The notes: generated from the letters alone by a model not told the origin. A stretch of DNA of 34,829 nucleotides from Flavobacteriales bacterium (GCA_014239655.1 JAAZYM010000069.1:1-34829), one strand, 5' to 3'; positions 16,906 through 25,951 are shown, numbered from the stretch's first letter. Made by a program: numbers and translations.

Positions 16906-16913
16906 CAAAAGTA
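16906..16913 (-). promoter_or_regulatory. Bacteroidota -7 promoter box for tdk-alr
   Basis: TACTTTTG on the minus strand fits TAnnTTTG, 31 bases before the tdk ATG (start base 16874). Confidence 0.55.
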
Positions 16914-16934
16914 TAAAACCCACTGTATATTTTT

Positions 16935-17825
16935 ATGAATATTAGATTTTTGTTAATTGTATTGGTTTTAAGTTTCATTTTTAATTCTAGTGATGCTAAT
17001 ATGGTAGATACTAATTCTGTAGACAAGAAAAAGGTAATATTGGTTTCAAGTTCTTTAGCGCTTTATTTTGGAGGATCATTTTATTATGTTCAGAATGCTT
17101 GGTGGGACGATATATCTAATGATTTTCATTTTGATTCAGGAAATGATTTAATTTATGCTTTAAACGTTGATAAAGCAGGTCATTTTTTTGGAGGTGTTTA
17201 TGCATCTGATCTTTTTTCTTCTTCATTTAGATGGGCTGGCATGAAGAAATCTAAATCTGTTTTATATGGTGCTTTTTTTGGCACAGGAGTTCAGTTAGCC
17301 ATTGAGCTGAAAGATGCTTATGCTCCTTATTGGGGATTTAGCAAATGGGATTTAGGCTTGGGTTCAGCCGGAGCGATATGGCCGATGATACAACATCACA
17401 TTAGATCTGCACGGGCTATTGATTTTAAATTTTCGTATTTTAAGCGTTCAAATATTTACTGGGATTTAGAAAGTCAAAGAGGTAGAGATCCTAATAGGTT
17501 CTCTTGGTATGATGACTACCCAAATCAAACTTATTGGATGTCTGTTGATTTAGATTATTTTATGGATTCAGAGGTTATTCCTAAATGGCTTGATGTAGCT
17601 TTTGGCTTTGGTCTTGATGATACACAGTATTTAGATGAAGGATTAACAAAAATGGGCGGAAATCAGGAGTATTACCTTGCATTAGACTATGATATAGAAG
17701 AGATATTAAAGAAGTGGGATTCTCCTTTAGCTAAGAAAGTAAAGTTTTTTTTAAAATATGTAAAATTACCAGCCCCAACTATTCGTTTTACTCCAGAATT
17801 AAAATTTTATCCATTTTTTATATAA
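16935..17825 (+). CDS. DUF2279 family (YfiM-like) secreted or membrane protein
   Basis: 296 residues with an N-terminal signal-like stretch (about 3-20, hydrophobic, ending near NSSDA), a second hydrophobic stretch about 34-51, and the family core WWDD, LNVDKAGHFFGG (about 76-87) and a glycine-rich amphipathic region. The C terminus is rich in aromatic residues and ends in YPFFI. The core fits DUF2279, a predicted periplasmic or outer-membrane-associated family with no known activity. No lipobox cysteine is visible. The -7 region is degenerate (TATATTTT just before the ATG). It is followed 16 bases later by rsmI, so it could lead a rsmI-recJ transcript. Confidence 0.82.
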   Translation: MNIRFLLIVLVLSFIFNSSDANMVDTNSVDKKKVILVSSSLALYFGGSFYYVQNAWWDDISNDFHFDSGNDLIYALNVDKAGHFFGGVYASDLFSSSFRWAGMKKSKSVLYGAFFGTGVQLAIELKDAYAPYWGFSKWDLGLGSAGAIWPMIQHHIRSARAIDFKFSYFKRSNIYWDLESQRGRDPNRFSWYDDYPNQTYWMSVDLDYFMDSEVIPKWLDVAFGFGLDDTQYLDEGLTKMGGNQEYYLALDYDIEEILKKWDSPLAKKVKFFLKYVKLPAPTIRFTPELKFYPFFI

Positions 17826-17841
17826 TAATTAGAATACATTA

Positions 17842-18507
17842 ATGCTATATATAATACCAACACCAATTGGCAACCTAAAAGATATTACCTTAAGATCCTT
17901 AGAGATTTTAGAGAGAGTGGATTTAATTTTAGCTGAGGATACAAGGACGAGTAAAAAATTATTAAAACATTACGATATAGCAACTAAGCTTTCTTCATAT
18001 CATCAATATAATGAACATAAAATATTAGATGGCTTAATTGATAAATTAAAGACAGGAGTTACTTTAGCATTAATTTCTGACGCAGGGACACCTTCAATAT
18101 CAGACCCAGGATTCTTGCTAGTTAGAGAATGCCTTAAACATAAAATTACTATAGAAACTTTGCCAGGAGCAACAGCGTTAATTCCAGCATTAGTAAATTC
18201 GGGTTTTTCTTGTGAGAAGTTTGTTTTTGAAGGTTTCTTGCCCGCTAAAAAAGGTAGATTGACCAGACTGAAAGATTTGTGTAATGAGAATAAAACAATA
18301 ATTTTTTATGAATCCCCACATAGAATTATCAAAACACTTAATGATTTTATAGGTGTTTTTGGGCAAGAAAGAAGGGTAAGTGTATCGAGAGAATTAACAA
18401 AATTGCATGAAGAAACAAAAAGAGGAAGATTGCTTGATGTCTTGGGATATTTTAATAACAAAAAGCCAAAGGGAGAATTTGTAATTGTTTTAGAGGGCGT
18501 AAGATGA
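17842..18507 (+). CDS. rsmI: 16S rRNA (cytidine(1402)-2'-O)-methyltransferase
   Basis: SAM-dependent enzyme that 2'-O-methylates C1402 of 16S rRNA, in the tetrapyrrole-methylase fold. 221 residues. Characteristic motifs are IPTPIGNLKDIT (5-16), AEDTRTSKKLL (31-41), ISDAGTPSISDPGF (about 78-91) and YESPHRI. Length and motifs are canonical, although the C-terminal tail found in some homologues is short here. The stop overlaps the recJ ATG (ATGA), so it is co-translated with recJ. Confidence 0.97.
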   Translation: MLYIIPTPIGNLKDITLRSLEILERVDLILAEDTRTSKKLLKHYDIATKLSSYHQYNEHKILDGLIDKLKTGVTLALISDAGTPSISDPGFLLVRECLKHKITIETLPGATALIPALVNSGFSCEKFVFEGFLPAKKGRLTRLKDLCNENKTIIFYESPHRIIKTLNDFIGVFGQERRVSVSRELTKLHEETKRGRLLDVLGYFNNKKPKGEFVIVLEGVR

Positions 18508-20177
18508 AGGAATGGGATATCTTAAAAACAGATGAAGATGTAATTAATAAGCTTTCTATTAATCTAAATGTTTCTCAAGAAATTTCACGCTTATTGGTTT
18601 TAAGAGGGATCACTAATTATGAAGATGCGGAATCATTTTTTAGACCTTGTTTAACAAAAGCATATGATCCATTTTTAATGAAAGGAATGGATATGGCTGT
18701 GAAGCGCTTAAATTTAGCAAAATCAGAGAAACAAAATGTTCTAGTATATGGTGATTATGATGTAGATGGGACCACATCTGTTTCTATGATGTATATGTTT
18801 TTATTAAGTCAGGAGATGAATGTTAAGTACTATATCCCAAACAGGTATGATGAAGGGTATGGTATTTCAAGAAAGGGTATCGATTATGCATTTGCTAACA
18901 ATATTAACTTAATTATATCTCTGGATTGCGGGATACGAGCAATTGATCAAATTGAATATGCTAAGCAATATAAAATTGATTTCATAATTTGTGATCACCA
19001 TACTCCTTCGAAAGAAATACCAGACGCATACTCAGTTTTAAATCCTAAGCAGTTTGATTGTAGATACCCCAATAAAGATCTTTCAGGATGCGGTGTTGGC
19101 TTCAAATTAATCACCGCTTATGCTATTCGTAACTCTATAGATATTAACATTACTTATGGTTATTTAGGATTATTAGCAATCAGTATTGTTTCGGATATGG
19201 TTCCAATTACAGATGAAAATAGGATATATGCATTCCATGGGTTAAGGAAGATAAATAATAATCCTAGTGTTGGAATAAAAAGTTTAATTTCTATTGCTAA
19301 AAGAAGTGATAAGGTTGACTCATCAGATATTTTGTTTGGTATTGCTCCACTTATTAATGCTGCAGGGAGAATCTCTCATGCACATGAAGCAGTCCGTGTG
19401 CTTATAGAGGGTTGTTATGATAAAGCTAAAGTGTATGCAAAAAAAATACATTTAAATAATCAAGAAAGAAAGGATGTTGAAAAAAAGGTTTTTCATGAAG
19501 CCTCACACATGATAGATAAACAGAAGATGAGCAATGTTGTTTATGGTAATAATTGGCATAAGGGTGTGGTTGGTATTGTAGCCTCAAAATTAATAGAAGT
19601 TCATTATCGACCAACCATTGTTTTTGCAGAGAATAACGGTCTTTTTACAGGTTCTGCTAGATCAGTGAAGGGATTTGATGTCTATGAAGCAATCAGCGAA
19701 TGCTCCTTTCTTTGTGAAAGATTTGGCGGTCATAAATATGCAGCTGGATTAAGTGTACGTCAAGAGAATATCAAGCGATTTACAGAAAAGTTTGAAGAAG
19801 TAGTTACAAATAGAATAAAAAGCAATCAACTTACCCCTGTCATTAGTATTGATATTGATTTTAAGTTAGATAAGATTAATCAGAAATTTCTTAGAATTAT
19901 AAAACAGTTTGCTCCATTTGGACCAGGAAACCCAAAGCCTATTTTTAGTAGCAGGAACACCACTTTAGTAGGGCCTCCTTATTATATCGGGAAAGACAAA
20001 TCACATGTTAAATTTAAGTTGTCGCATCAATCTTATGTGTTTGATGCAATTGCTTTTGGTTTTGCAGATTTTTTTCTGAAAAACAATAAGAAACAGCTCG
20101 ATTTATGTTACACTATAGAGGAAAATAATTGGAAAAGCAAAACTTCTTTGCAGATTAATGTCAAGGATGTTTTCTAG
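18504..20177 (+). CDS. recJ: single-stranded-DNA-specific 5'-3' exonuclease RecJ
   Basis: DHH-superfamily nuclease used in recombination and mismatch repair. 557 residues. Motif I is YGDYDVDGT (82-90, D84, D86, D88), the next metal-binding region is LDCGI with D141, and the DHH motif is CDHHTP (D164, H165, H166). The DHHA1 part has FGGHKYAAG in the C-terminal half, followed by an OB-like domain with FAPFGPGNPKP. It overlaps rsmI by four bases. Its stop codon TAG and the stop of the convergent dnaG share the palindrome CTAG at 20174-20177. Confidence 0.96.
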   Translation: MKEWDILKTDEDVINKLSINLNVSQEISRLLVLRGITNYEDAESFFRPCLTKAYDPFLMKGMDMAVKRLNLAKSEKQNVLVYGDYDVDGTTSVSMMYMFLLSQEMNVKYYIPNRYDEGYGISRKGIDYAFANNINLIISLDCGIRAIDQIEYAKQYKIDFIICDHHTPSKEIPDAYSVLNPKQFDCRYPNKDLSGCGVGFKLITAYAIRNSIDINITYGYLGLLAISIVSDMVPITDENRIYAFHGLRKINNNPSVGIKSLISIAKRSDKVDSSDILFGIAPLINAAGRISHAHEAVRVLIEGCYDKAKVYAKKIHLNNQERKDVEKKVFHEASHMIDKQKMSNVVYGNNWHKGVVGIVASKLIEVHYRPTIVFAENNGLFTGSARSVKGFDVYEAISECSFLCERFGGHKYAAGLSVRQENIKRFTEKFEEVVTNRIKSNQLTPVISIDIDFKLDKINQKFLRIIKQFAPFGPGNPKPIFSSRNTTLVGPPYYIGKDKSHVKFKLSHQSYVFDAIAFGFADFFLKNNKKQLDLCYTIEENNWKSKTSLQINVKDVF

Positions 20178-22060
20178 AAACTTGATCTTCCTATTTTTAA
20201 TGAGATCTTATTTTTTATTTTGATTAGATTATTTAAAAGCATAAAATCTTCATCCTTAGTAGTTTGTTCTTTTATCTCTTGTTGAATAAGTTTTATTTTG
20301 CTTTCAACATGTTGAAGTTTTAGAATAAGAACTGCTTTTTCTGCTGTTTTTTTGAGGTTCTGATTTTCTCTTCCAGTGTATATCTTATGTCGTAATACCC
20401 AGTTGTCACTGATTATGTGTTGATTAGAAAGTAAATCAATACATAATTTGTTTACAGATATATCATTATGGGTGATAAAGAAAGACTGATTAATATCTTG
20501 TTTAGAATTGATCAATCGTTCTATTTCATTATATATTACATTATGGGGATGGTTTTTTATTTTTATTTTATCCGCTTTTAGTTCAGAAACAATAAATTTA
20601 GAGACGCTTAATTGCTCATCCTCAAAATAGATTTTTTCATTCCCGTAGCTGAGTAACAACCTAATAATCTCTTCTTCATATTGCTTGAGTTTAATGTCCT
20701 GTGATATTTTTTTTGGGTTTTTTTCTGATATAACATCAGGTTTATTTGGATATGGGTTTATTTTTTTTCTTGCTTGATCAATATCTCTTAATAACACATT
20801 TTCTTTTACATCTAGTAATTTACTACATATTTTGCAGTATTCAGTTCTTGTTAAGTAGTCAGGAATTAGAGCAATTGATCTAATGATATCTTTGATTATT
20901 GTAATACGTTTTATAGGATCTTTTTCCCCATCAGCATTAAGAATTTTCGTCTTGTATGTAATAAAATCAATTGCGTTTTTTTTTAGAAAACTAATTAAAT
21001 CTTCACTTGATTTTTTGTGTGCGTATGAGTCGGGATCTTCATTTTCTGGAAATGAAACCACCTTCACATTCATACCTTCTTTAAGAATCATATCTACACC
21101 TCTAAAGGAAGCTTTTATTCCAGCAGAATCTCCATCAAATAGAATAGTAATATTTTTCGTAAATCTATTTATGAGCTTTATTTGCTCGATTGTTAATGAT
21201 GTTCCAGATGCAGAAACAACATTTTCAATTCCTTTTTGATGTAATGATATTACATCAGTATACCCCTCCACTATAAAGCAGTTGTCGTTTTTACTAATTG
21301 AATTCTTAGCAAAAAACATGCCATATAAAATTTTGCTTTTATTATAAATTAATGACTCTGGAGAGTTTTGATATTTTGCTTTTGCATTTGAACTTAATGC
21401 CCTTCCCCCAAAACCAAGGACTCTACCCGAGAAGCTATGTATTGGAAACATAACCCTCTCTCTAAATCTATCTATCACAACATTATTATCAATTGTTAAC
21501 CCAAGACCTGACTTTACAATAAATTCTTCCGAGTAAGACTTCTTTATTGCTGTTTTAGTAAATATATCTTTTTGTTTAGGGCTATACCCAAGTTCAAATT
21601 TTTCAACAATTTCTTTATTGTATCCTCTTTCAGTAAAATAATTTAACGCAATGTTTTTTCCTTCCTCCGTTTTCCATAAGCTTTCGGTAAAGAAATTCTT
21701 AGCAAAGTTAGATATAATGTATAAGCTATCTTTTTCATTAGCATCTTGAACTTGCTCTTTTGTCATCTCTTCTTCAACAATATCAATATTATATTTTCTA
21801 GCTAAATATTTAAGTGCTTCTGGATAATTATAATGTTCTTTATCCATTAGAAAACTAACACTGTTACCCCCCTCTCCACAACCAAAACATTTATATATTC
21901 CTTTACTTGGAGATACGGTGAATGAAGGTGTCTTTTCATTATGAAAAGGACAGAGGCCTAGCAGGTTTACCCCTCTTTTCTTTAATGTTACAAAATCACC
22001 AACCACTTCTTCGATTTTGACAGTTTCAAATATTTCGTCTATTGTACTTTTTGGAATCAT
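20174..22060 (-). CDS. dnaG: DNA primase
   Basis: Synthesises RNA primers at the replication fork. 628 residues. The CHC2 zinc-binding domain has C37, H40, C58 and C61 (CPFH...CFGC). The Toprim core carries EGYTDV (about 263-268) and LFDGDSAG (about 305-312). A C-terminal helicase-interaction region follows and is weakly conserved. The ATG overlaps the ispB stop by four bases (ATGA), so it is expressed with ispB, not in the classical rpsU-dnaG-rpoD operon. It meets recJ stop-to-stop with overlap. Confidence 0.97.
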   Translation of the reverse strand: MIPKSTIDEIFETVKIEEVVGDFVTLKKRGVNLLGLCPFHNEKTPSFTVSPSKGIYKCFGCGEGGNSVSFLMDKEHYNYPEALKYLARKYNIDIVEEEMTKEQVQDANEKDSLYIISNFAKNFFTESLWKTEEGKNIALNYFTERGYNKEIVEKFELGYSPKQKDIFTKTAIKKSYSEEFIVKSGLGLTIDNNVVIDRFRERVMFPIHSFSGRVLGFGGRALSSNAKAKYQNSPESLIYNKSKILYGMFFAKNSISKNDNCFIVEGYTDVISLHQKGIENVVSASGTSLTIEQIKLINRFTKNITILFDGDSAGIKASFRGVDMILKEGMNVKVVSFPENEDPDSYAHKKSSEDLISFLKKNAIDFITYKTKILNADGEKDPIKRITIIKDIIRSIALIPDYLTRTEYCKICSKLLDVKENVLLRDIDQARKKINPYPNKPDVISEKNPKKISQDIKLKQYEEEIIRLLLSYGNEKIYFEDEQLSVSKFIVSELKADKIKIKNHPHNVIYNEIERLINSKQDINQSFFITHNDISVNKLCIDLLSNQHIISDNWVLRHKIYTGRENQNLKKTAEKAVLILKLQHVESKIKLIQQEIKEQTTKDEDFMLLNNLIKIKNKISLKIGRSSF

Positions 22061-23031
22061 TTTTTTCGTTTAACCACATAATGTACTAGATTTATTAGTG
22101 AATTTTTTGCTTCGCTATTTTCGAATTTATCTAATATACTTAAGGCTTCTTGGAAGTACATATTCATTTTCTCTTCTGCATAGTCTAACCCTTTATTCTC
22201 TTTAACAAGATTAATTATTTTTTTTGTTTTTTCAGTGTTTTTACTATCATTCTTAATAGTATTGATTATAAATCTCTTTGTTTTTTTATCTACCTTGTTT
22301 AAGGTGTATATTAATGGCAAGGTCATTTTTTTATCTCTAATATCCATGCCAGTAGGTTTGCCAATTATTAGGTTTTGCGTATAATCAAGTAGATCATCTT
22401 TAATTTGAAATGCAATACCTGCCTTTTCACCAAATATGCGCATTTTTTTTATATCTTCTTGCGTTCCATTTGCAGACTCTGCTCCGGATTCACAGCAGGC
22501 AGAAATTAGAGCAGCTGTTTTTTTATTGATTATATTAAAATACACTTCCTCTGTGATATTTAATTTTCTTGTTTTTTCGATTTGAAGTAATTCTCCCTCA
22601 CTCATATTCTTTACAGCACGACTAACAATTTTAAGTAGTTGAAATTCTTCTTTTTCTATGGCTAATAATAGTCCTCGTGAAAGAAGGAAATCACCGACCA
22701 AGACTGAAATTTTGTTTTTCCAAAGAGCATTAATAGAAAACCATCCTCTTCTAAAATTTGATTCATCTACAATATCATCATGCACTAATGTGGCCGTGTG
22801 TAGAAGCTCAATAAGAGCAGCAGCAGTATAGGTCCCATCTGTTATATTATTATATAGCTTAGCAGTTAAGAAAATAAACATTGGTCGAATTTGCTTTCCT
22901 TTTCTCTTAATAATATAATACATGATTTTGTCAAGTAAAGGCACATCTGTTTTAAGAGAATCTTTGAATTTATTCTCAAATAGATTCATTTCTTTAGAAA
23001 TTGGAAGTTTTATGTCTTTGATCTTTAACAT
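22057..23031 (-). CDS. ispB: polyprenyl diphosphate synthase (long-chain, IspB-like)
   Basis: Trans-prenyltransferase that extends farnesyl-type diphosphates with IPP to the side chain of menaquinone. 324 residues. The first aspartate-rich motif is DDIVD (85-89) and the second is DDLLD (212-216), with GKQIRP (45-50) and FQIKDD around the pocket. The residues just upstream of the first motif (A80, T81) are small, which is the usual sign of a long product chain. Exact chain length cannot be told; heptaprenyl or octaprenyl are both possible. It overlaps dnaG by ATGA. No TAnnTTTG box was found upstream; the gap to rlmN holds a 16-base palindrome. Confidence 0.92.
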   Translation of the reverse strand: MLKIKDIKLPISKEMNLFENKFKDSLKTDVPLLDKIMYYIIKRKGKQIRPMFIFLTAKLYNNITDGTYTAAALIELLHTATLVHDDIVDESNFRRGWFSINALWKNKISVLVGDFLLSRGLLLAIEKEEFQLLKIVSRAVKNMSEGELLQIEKTRKLNITEEVYFNIINKKTAALISACCESGAESANGTQEDIKKMRIFGEKAGIAFQIKDDLLDYTQNLIIGKPTGMDIRDKKMTLPLIYTLNKVDKKTKRFIINTIKNDSKNTEKTKKIINLVKENKGLDYAEEKMNMYFQEALSILDKFENSEAKNSLINLVHYVVKRKK

Positions 23032-23051
23032 AACATGGTTTACAGGCTAAT

Positions 23052-23067
23052 ATACAAACTTTTGTAT
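23052..23067. repeat. 16-base inverted repeat between ispB and rlmN
   Basis: ATACAAA-CT-TTTGTAT: perfect seven-base arms around two bases, 20 bases upstream of the ispB start and 17 bases beyond the rlmN stop. It could be a regulator site or a small hairpin; in AT-rich DNA chance is also plausible. Confidence 0.4.
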
Positions 23068-23084
23068 CTAGTAAATAATGGTTT

Positions 23085-24125
23085 CTACTTTAATTTATTG
23101 ACAAGTTGACCACAAGCAGCATTTATATCTTTTCCTTTGCTTTTTCTGAGATTGACAATAATATTTCTTTCATTTAAGAAACTCATGAAGTCTGCTGTTT
23201 TTTTATTTGTTGATTTTGTAAAAGGAATACTTTCAATGGTATTGTATTCAATTAAATTTACTTTACAGGGGCTAATTTTACAAAAACTCATCAGTTCTTT
23301 TGCATCATCAATACTATCATTAACATCATTAAACAAAATATATTCATATGTTACTCGAGTACCTGTTTTATCATAAAAGTATTTGATTGAATCTTGTAGT
23401 TCCGTAAGATTAATAGATTTGTTTATGGGCATTATAGAATCTCTTTTCTCATTATTGGCAGTATGTAGGCTAATAGCTAAATTAAATTTGATTTTATCAT
23501 CTGCTAGTTTTTTTATAATCTTAGCGATGCCAGCTGTTGAAACAGTAATTCGTTTTGGCGACATTGCTAATCCAGTTTCTGTACAGATTAAATCTATACT
23601 TTTTAATAGGTTGTCATAATTTAATAGAGGCTCGCCCATTCCCATAAATACAATATTGCTAAGCGGTCTCCCAAAATTTTGTTTTGCTTCTTCGTTAAGT
23701 ATAAATGCTTGGTCATAAATTTCACTATACTTAAGATTTCTTGATAACTTAAGCGTTCCAGTAGCACAGAATACGCATGATAAGCTACATCCAACTTGAG
23801 AGGACACACATGCTGTTAGTCTTTTTTTCGATGGGATTAGGACGCCCTCGATTAAGTTGTTGTCAGATAATTTAAGACTATATTTAATGGTTCCATCATT
23901 ACTTCTTTCGGCCTTATGAATAGAAACAGGATTTATATAAAAGTTTTTGTCAAGTAGCTCTCGAATATCTAATGACAAAGAGGTCATTTCATTAAAGTTT
24001 ACAGCTCGCTTTTTCCATAACCATTCTATGACTTGTTTTGCTCTGAAATTTGGTAAATTATATTGCTTTAAGAAATTAATTAATTCTTCTTGGGTGATAT
24101 TTCTAATGTCTTTTTTTTCAAGCAT
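23085..24125 (-). CDS. rlmN: 23S rRNA (adenine(2503)-C(2)) / tRNA A37 methyltransferase
   Basis: Radical-SAM enzyme that methylates C2 of A2503 in 23S rRNA and A37 in some tRNAs. 346 residues. The 4Fe-4S motif is CSLSCVFC (C113, C117, C120), followed by ATG. The C-terminal methyl-carrier cysteine is C338 in NAACGQL. GMGEPLLN and PKRITVSTAGI are also canonical. It has a promoter box seven bases before the ATG, divergent from the amidohydrolase gene. It may run on into ispB, since only 53 bases separate them. Confidence 0.97.
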   Translation of the reverse strand: MLEKKDIRNITQEELINFLKQYNLPNFRAKQVIEWLWKKRAVNFNEMTSLSLDIRELLDKNFYINPVSIHKAERSNDGTIKYSLKLSDNNLIEGVLIPSKKRLTACVSSQVGCSLSCVFCATGTLKLSRNLKYSEIYDQAFILNEEAKQNFGRPLSNIVFMGMGEPLLNYDNLLKSIDLICTETGLAMSPKRITVSTAGIAKIIKKLADDKIKFNLAISLHTANNEKRDSIMPINKSINLTELQDSIKYFYDKTGTRVTYEYILFNDVNDSIDDAKELMSFCKISPCKVNLIEYNTIESIPFTKSTNKKTADFMSFLNERNIIVNLRKSKGKDINAACGQLVNKLK

Positions 24126-24132
24126 GTAATTA

Positions 24133-24140
24133 CAAAGATA
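24133..24140 (-). promoter_or_regulatory. Bacteroidota -7 promoter box for rlmN
   Basis: TATCTTTG on the minus strand fits TAnnTTTG. Seven bases separate it from the rlmN ATG (start base 24125). Confidence 0.6.
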
Positions 24141-24144
24141 TACT

Positions 24145-24152
24145 TACTTTTG
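24145..24152 (+). promoter_or_regulatory. Bacteroidota -7 promoter box for the amidohydrolase gene
   Basis: TACTTTTG fits TAnnTTTG, four bases before the ATG at 24157 and only four bases from the opposing rlmN box, so the two promoters face away from one tiny region. Confidence 0.6.
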
Positions 24153-24156
24153 AGGA

Positions 24157-25287
24157 ATGAGATTTTTAACTGCTGATTATTTATATACATTAGTTAATGA
24201 GCCGATAAAGAATGGCGTTTTACAAGTTGATGATTCTGGGAAAGTAATTAATACTTACTCTAATTTTCTTGATGTTCCTTCTAATAAGATAGATTGTTAT
24301 CAGGGTATTTTGTGTCCAGGATTTATTAACGCCCATTGTCATCTTGAACTTTCTCACTTACAGGGATCCAGAGATCAAGTTAAAGGTTTTTTAGATTTTT
24401 TGTCAATCATTAAAGATAGAGATAATTTTTCTAAGCATAAGATTATATCTGCTATCGAAGAGTCAGAGAAACAGATGATAAAAAATGGTATTGTAGGGGT
24501 TGGGGATATATGTAATACATTAGATACATTACCTCAGAAGTTAACAGGTAAGATGCAATATTATAATTTTATTGAAGTATTTGAGGTTGATGCTAATAAA
24601 TCAGCAGAGGCTATTAGTTCAGCATTAGTTATTCGAGATAAATTCCGTTCAAATGATTTGCAAGCAACTATCTCTCCACATGCACCTTATAGTGTTCCTC
24701 CTAGTTTAATGAAGGCGATATCAGATGTATCAGATAATTTAGATTTTGTTTTTAGCATACACAATCAAGAGACTAAGCATGAAGATATTTTATTTGAACA
24801 TAAAGAAGGAGAGTTTTATAAATGGTTATGCTTTCTTAATGCCTCCAGTGAGATATGGAAAAAGAGATCCTCAAGTGCCGATATTATTCAAGAGCTTAAC
24901 ACAGAAAAAAATATTTTATTTGTTCATAATACATATTCTGAGAAGCTTGATTCCATAGATCAATATTATTGCACTTGTCCTAATGCAAATTTATTTATTG
25001 AACAAAAGTTGCCAGACTATTCTATATTTAATTCAGATTATCTTTGTGTTGGAACAGATGGTTTAGCCTCAAATAATAGTTTGTCAATTATTAACGAACT
25101 TGCGCAAATACAGAAGCACTCAGATTATAGCTTGGAAGTACTATTAAAAATTGCTTGTAGGAATGGAGCAATAGCATTAGGTTTTAATGACCTTGGGACT
25201 TTTGAGATTGGGAAAAGACCAGGGATAAATTTGATTTCAAATTATAGTCTTGGTTTAGAATCCGCGAGTGTTACAAAAATTATTTAG
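24157..25287 (+). CDS. metal-dependent amidohydrolase / chlorohydrolase-type deaminase
   Basis: 376 residues in the TRZ/ATZ branch of the amidohydrolase superfamily. Likely metal ligands and catalytic residues are H60 and H62 in GFINAHCHLE, H202 and E205 in IHNQETKHE, H257, and D301 in VGTDGLASN; SPHAPYS (H175) helps bind the substrate. This layout is typical of deaminases of adenine-containing nucleosides and similar compounds, such as S-adenosylhomocysteine or aminodeoxyfutalosine deaminase. I cannot choose between these from the sequence alone. It is a single gene divergent from rlmN; its last eight bases overlap the stop end of ispD. Confidence 0.85.
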   Translation: MRFLTADYLYTLVNEPIKNGVLQVDDSGKVINTYSNFLDVPSNKIDCYQGILCPGFINAHCHLELSHLQGSRDQVKGFLDFLSIIKDRDNFSKHKIISAIEESEKQMIKNGIVGVGDICNTLDTLPQKLTGKMQYYNFIEVFEVDANKSAEAISSALVIRDKFRSNDLQATISPHAPYSVPPSLMKAISDVSDNLDFVFSIHNQETKHEDILFEHKEGEFYKWLCFLNASSEIWKKRSSSADIIQELNTEKNILFVHNTYSEKLDSIDQYYCTCPNANLFIEQKLPDYSIFNSDYLCVGTDGLASNNSLSIINELAQIQKHSDYSLEVLLKIACRNGAIALGFNDLGTFEIGKRPGINLISNYSLGLESASVTKII

Positions 25288-25951
25288 TAAGATTGTGTTT
25301 TTTAAAAAGTAGATTGGCAATATCTAAATCAAGTGGTTTCGTGATCTTTATATTCCATTCTTCTCCAGCGATATTTTCTATTCTTCCTCCATTTGCTTCA
25401 AATACTGATGAATCATCTGTGAATGAATCTTTAAAAGACTGTCTATATGCTTGCTTAATATCTTTTATCCTGAAAGATTGAGGCGTTTGGATACTATATA
25501 GTGTTTTTCTTGTAAGATTTTTTGATTCTTTTTGATTAATACTGCGTATTGAATTTGTTACAGGCATAGTTGGTATAATACCTGTGTCTTTTTTGACAGA
25601 ACTTATGGACTGATTAATTAATTTTTTTGAAACAAAAGGCCTTACGCCATCATGTATAATAATAATCCCATTTGTATTAATACTTTCCAAACCATTCTTT
25701 ACGGAAAAGAACCTATTCCCCCCCCCTTCTACCAACTCATGTTTTATTTTAAATTTATATTCTTGGCATAGGTTTTTCCATAGATCAAAATAATTTTTTG
25801 GAATTACTACAATGATTCTGTCGAGGTGAGCAAATTGTTTAATCGTATGTATTAAGACAGGAGCGCGATTAATAGTTAGAAATTGTTTCGGAATTTTTTT
25901 TTTCAATCTATTTCCAACTCCACCTGCAACTATTAGAGCAATTTTTTCCAT
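25280..25951 (-). CDS. ispD: 2-C-methyl-D-erythritol 4-phosphate cytidylyltransferase
   Basis: MEP-pathway enzyme that couples MEP to CTP. 223 residues. The nucleotide-binding start is IVAGGVGNRLKKKIPKQF (7-24; R15 and K22 correspond to catalytic residues), with HTIKQF next. EGGGNRFFSVKNGL (75-88) and HDGVRPFV (100-107) are both conserved family segments. G76-G78 are written by nine consecutive G bases. The ATG shares one base with the queA stop (TAATG). It is the last gene of the ftsX-to-ispD run. Confidence 0.96.
   Translation of the reverse strand: MEKIALIVAGGVGNRLKKKIPKQFLTINRAPVLIHTIKQFAHLDRIIVVIPKNYFDLWKNLCQEYKFKIKHELVEGGGNRFFSVKNGLESINTNGIIIIHDGVRPFVSKKLINQSISSVKKDTGIIPTMPVTNSIRSINQKESKNLTRKTLYSIQTPQSFRIKDIKQAYRQSFKDSFTDDSSVFEANGGRIENIAGEEWNIKITKPLDLDIANLLFKKHNLTK

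Noticed and set aside
16926-16933. TATATTTT as a promoter box for the DUF2279 gene
   Set aside because: The final G of TAnnTTTG is missing and A/T runs are frequent here; left uncalled.
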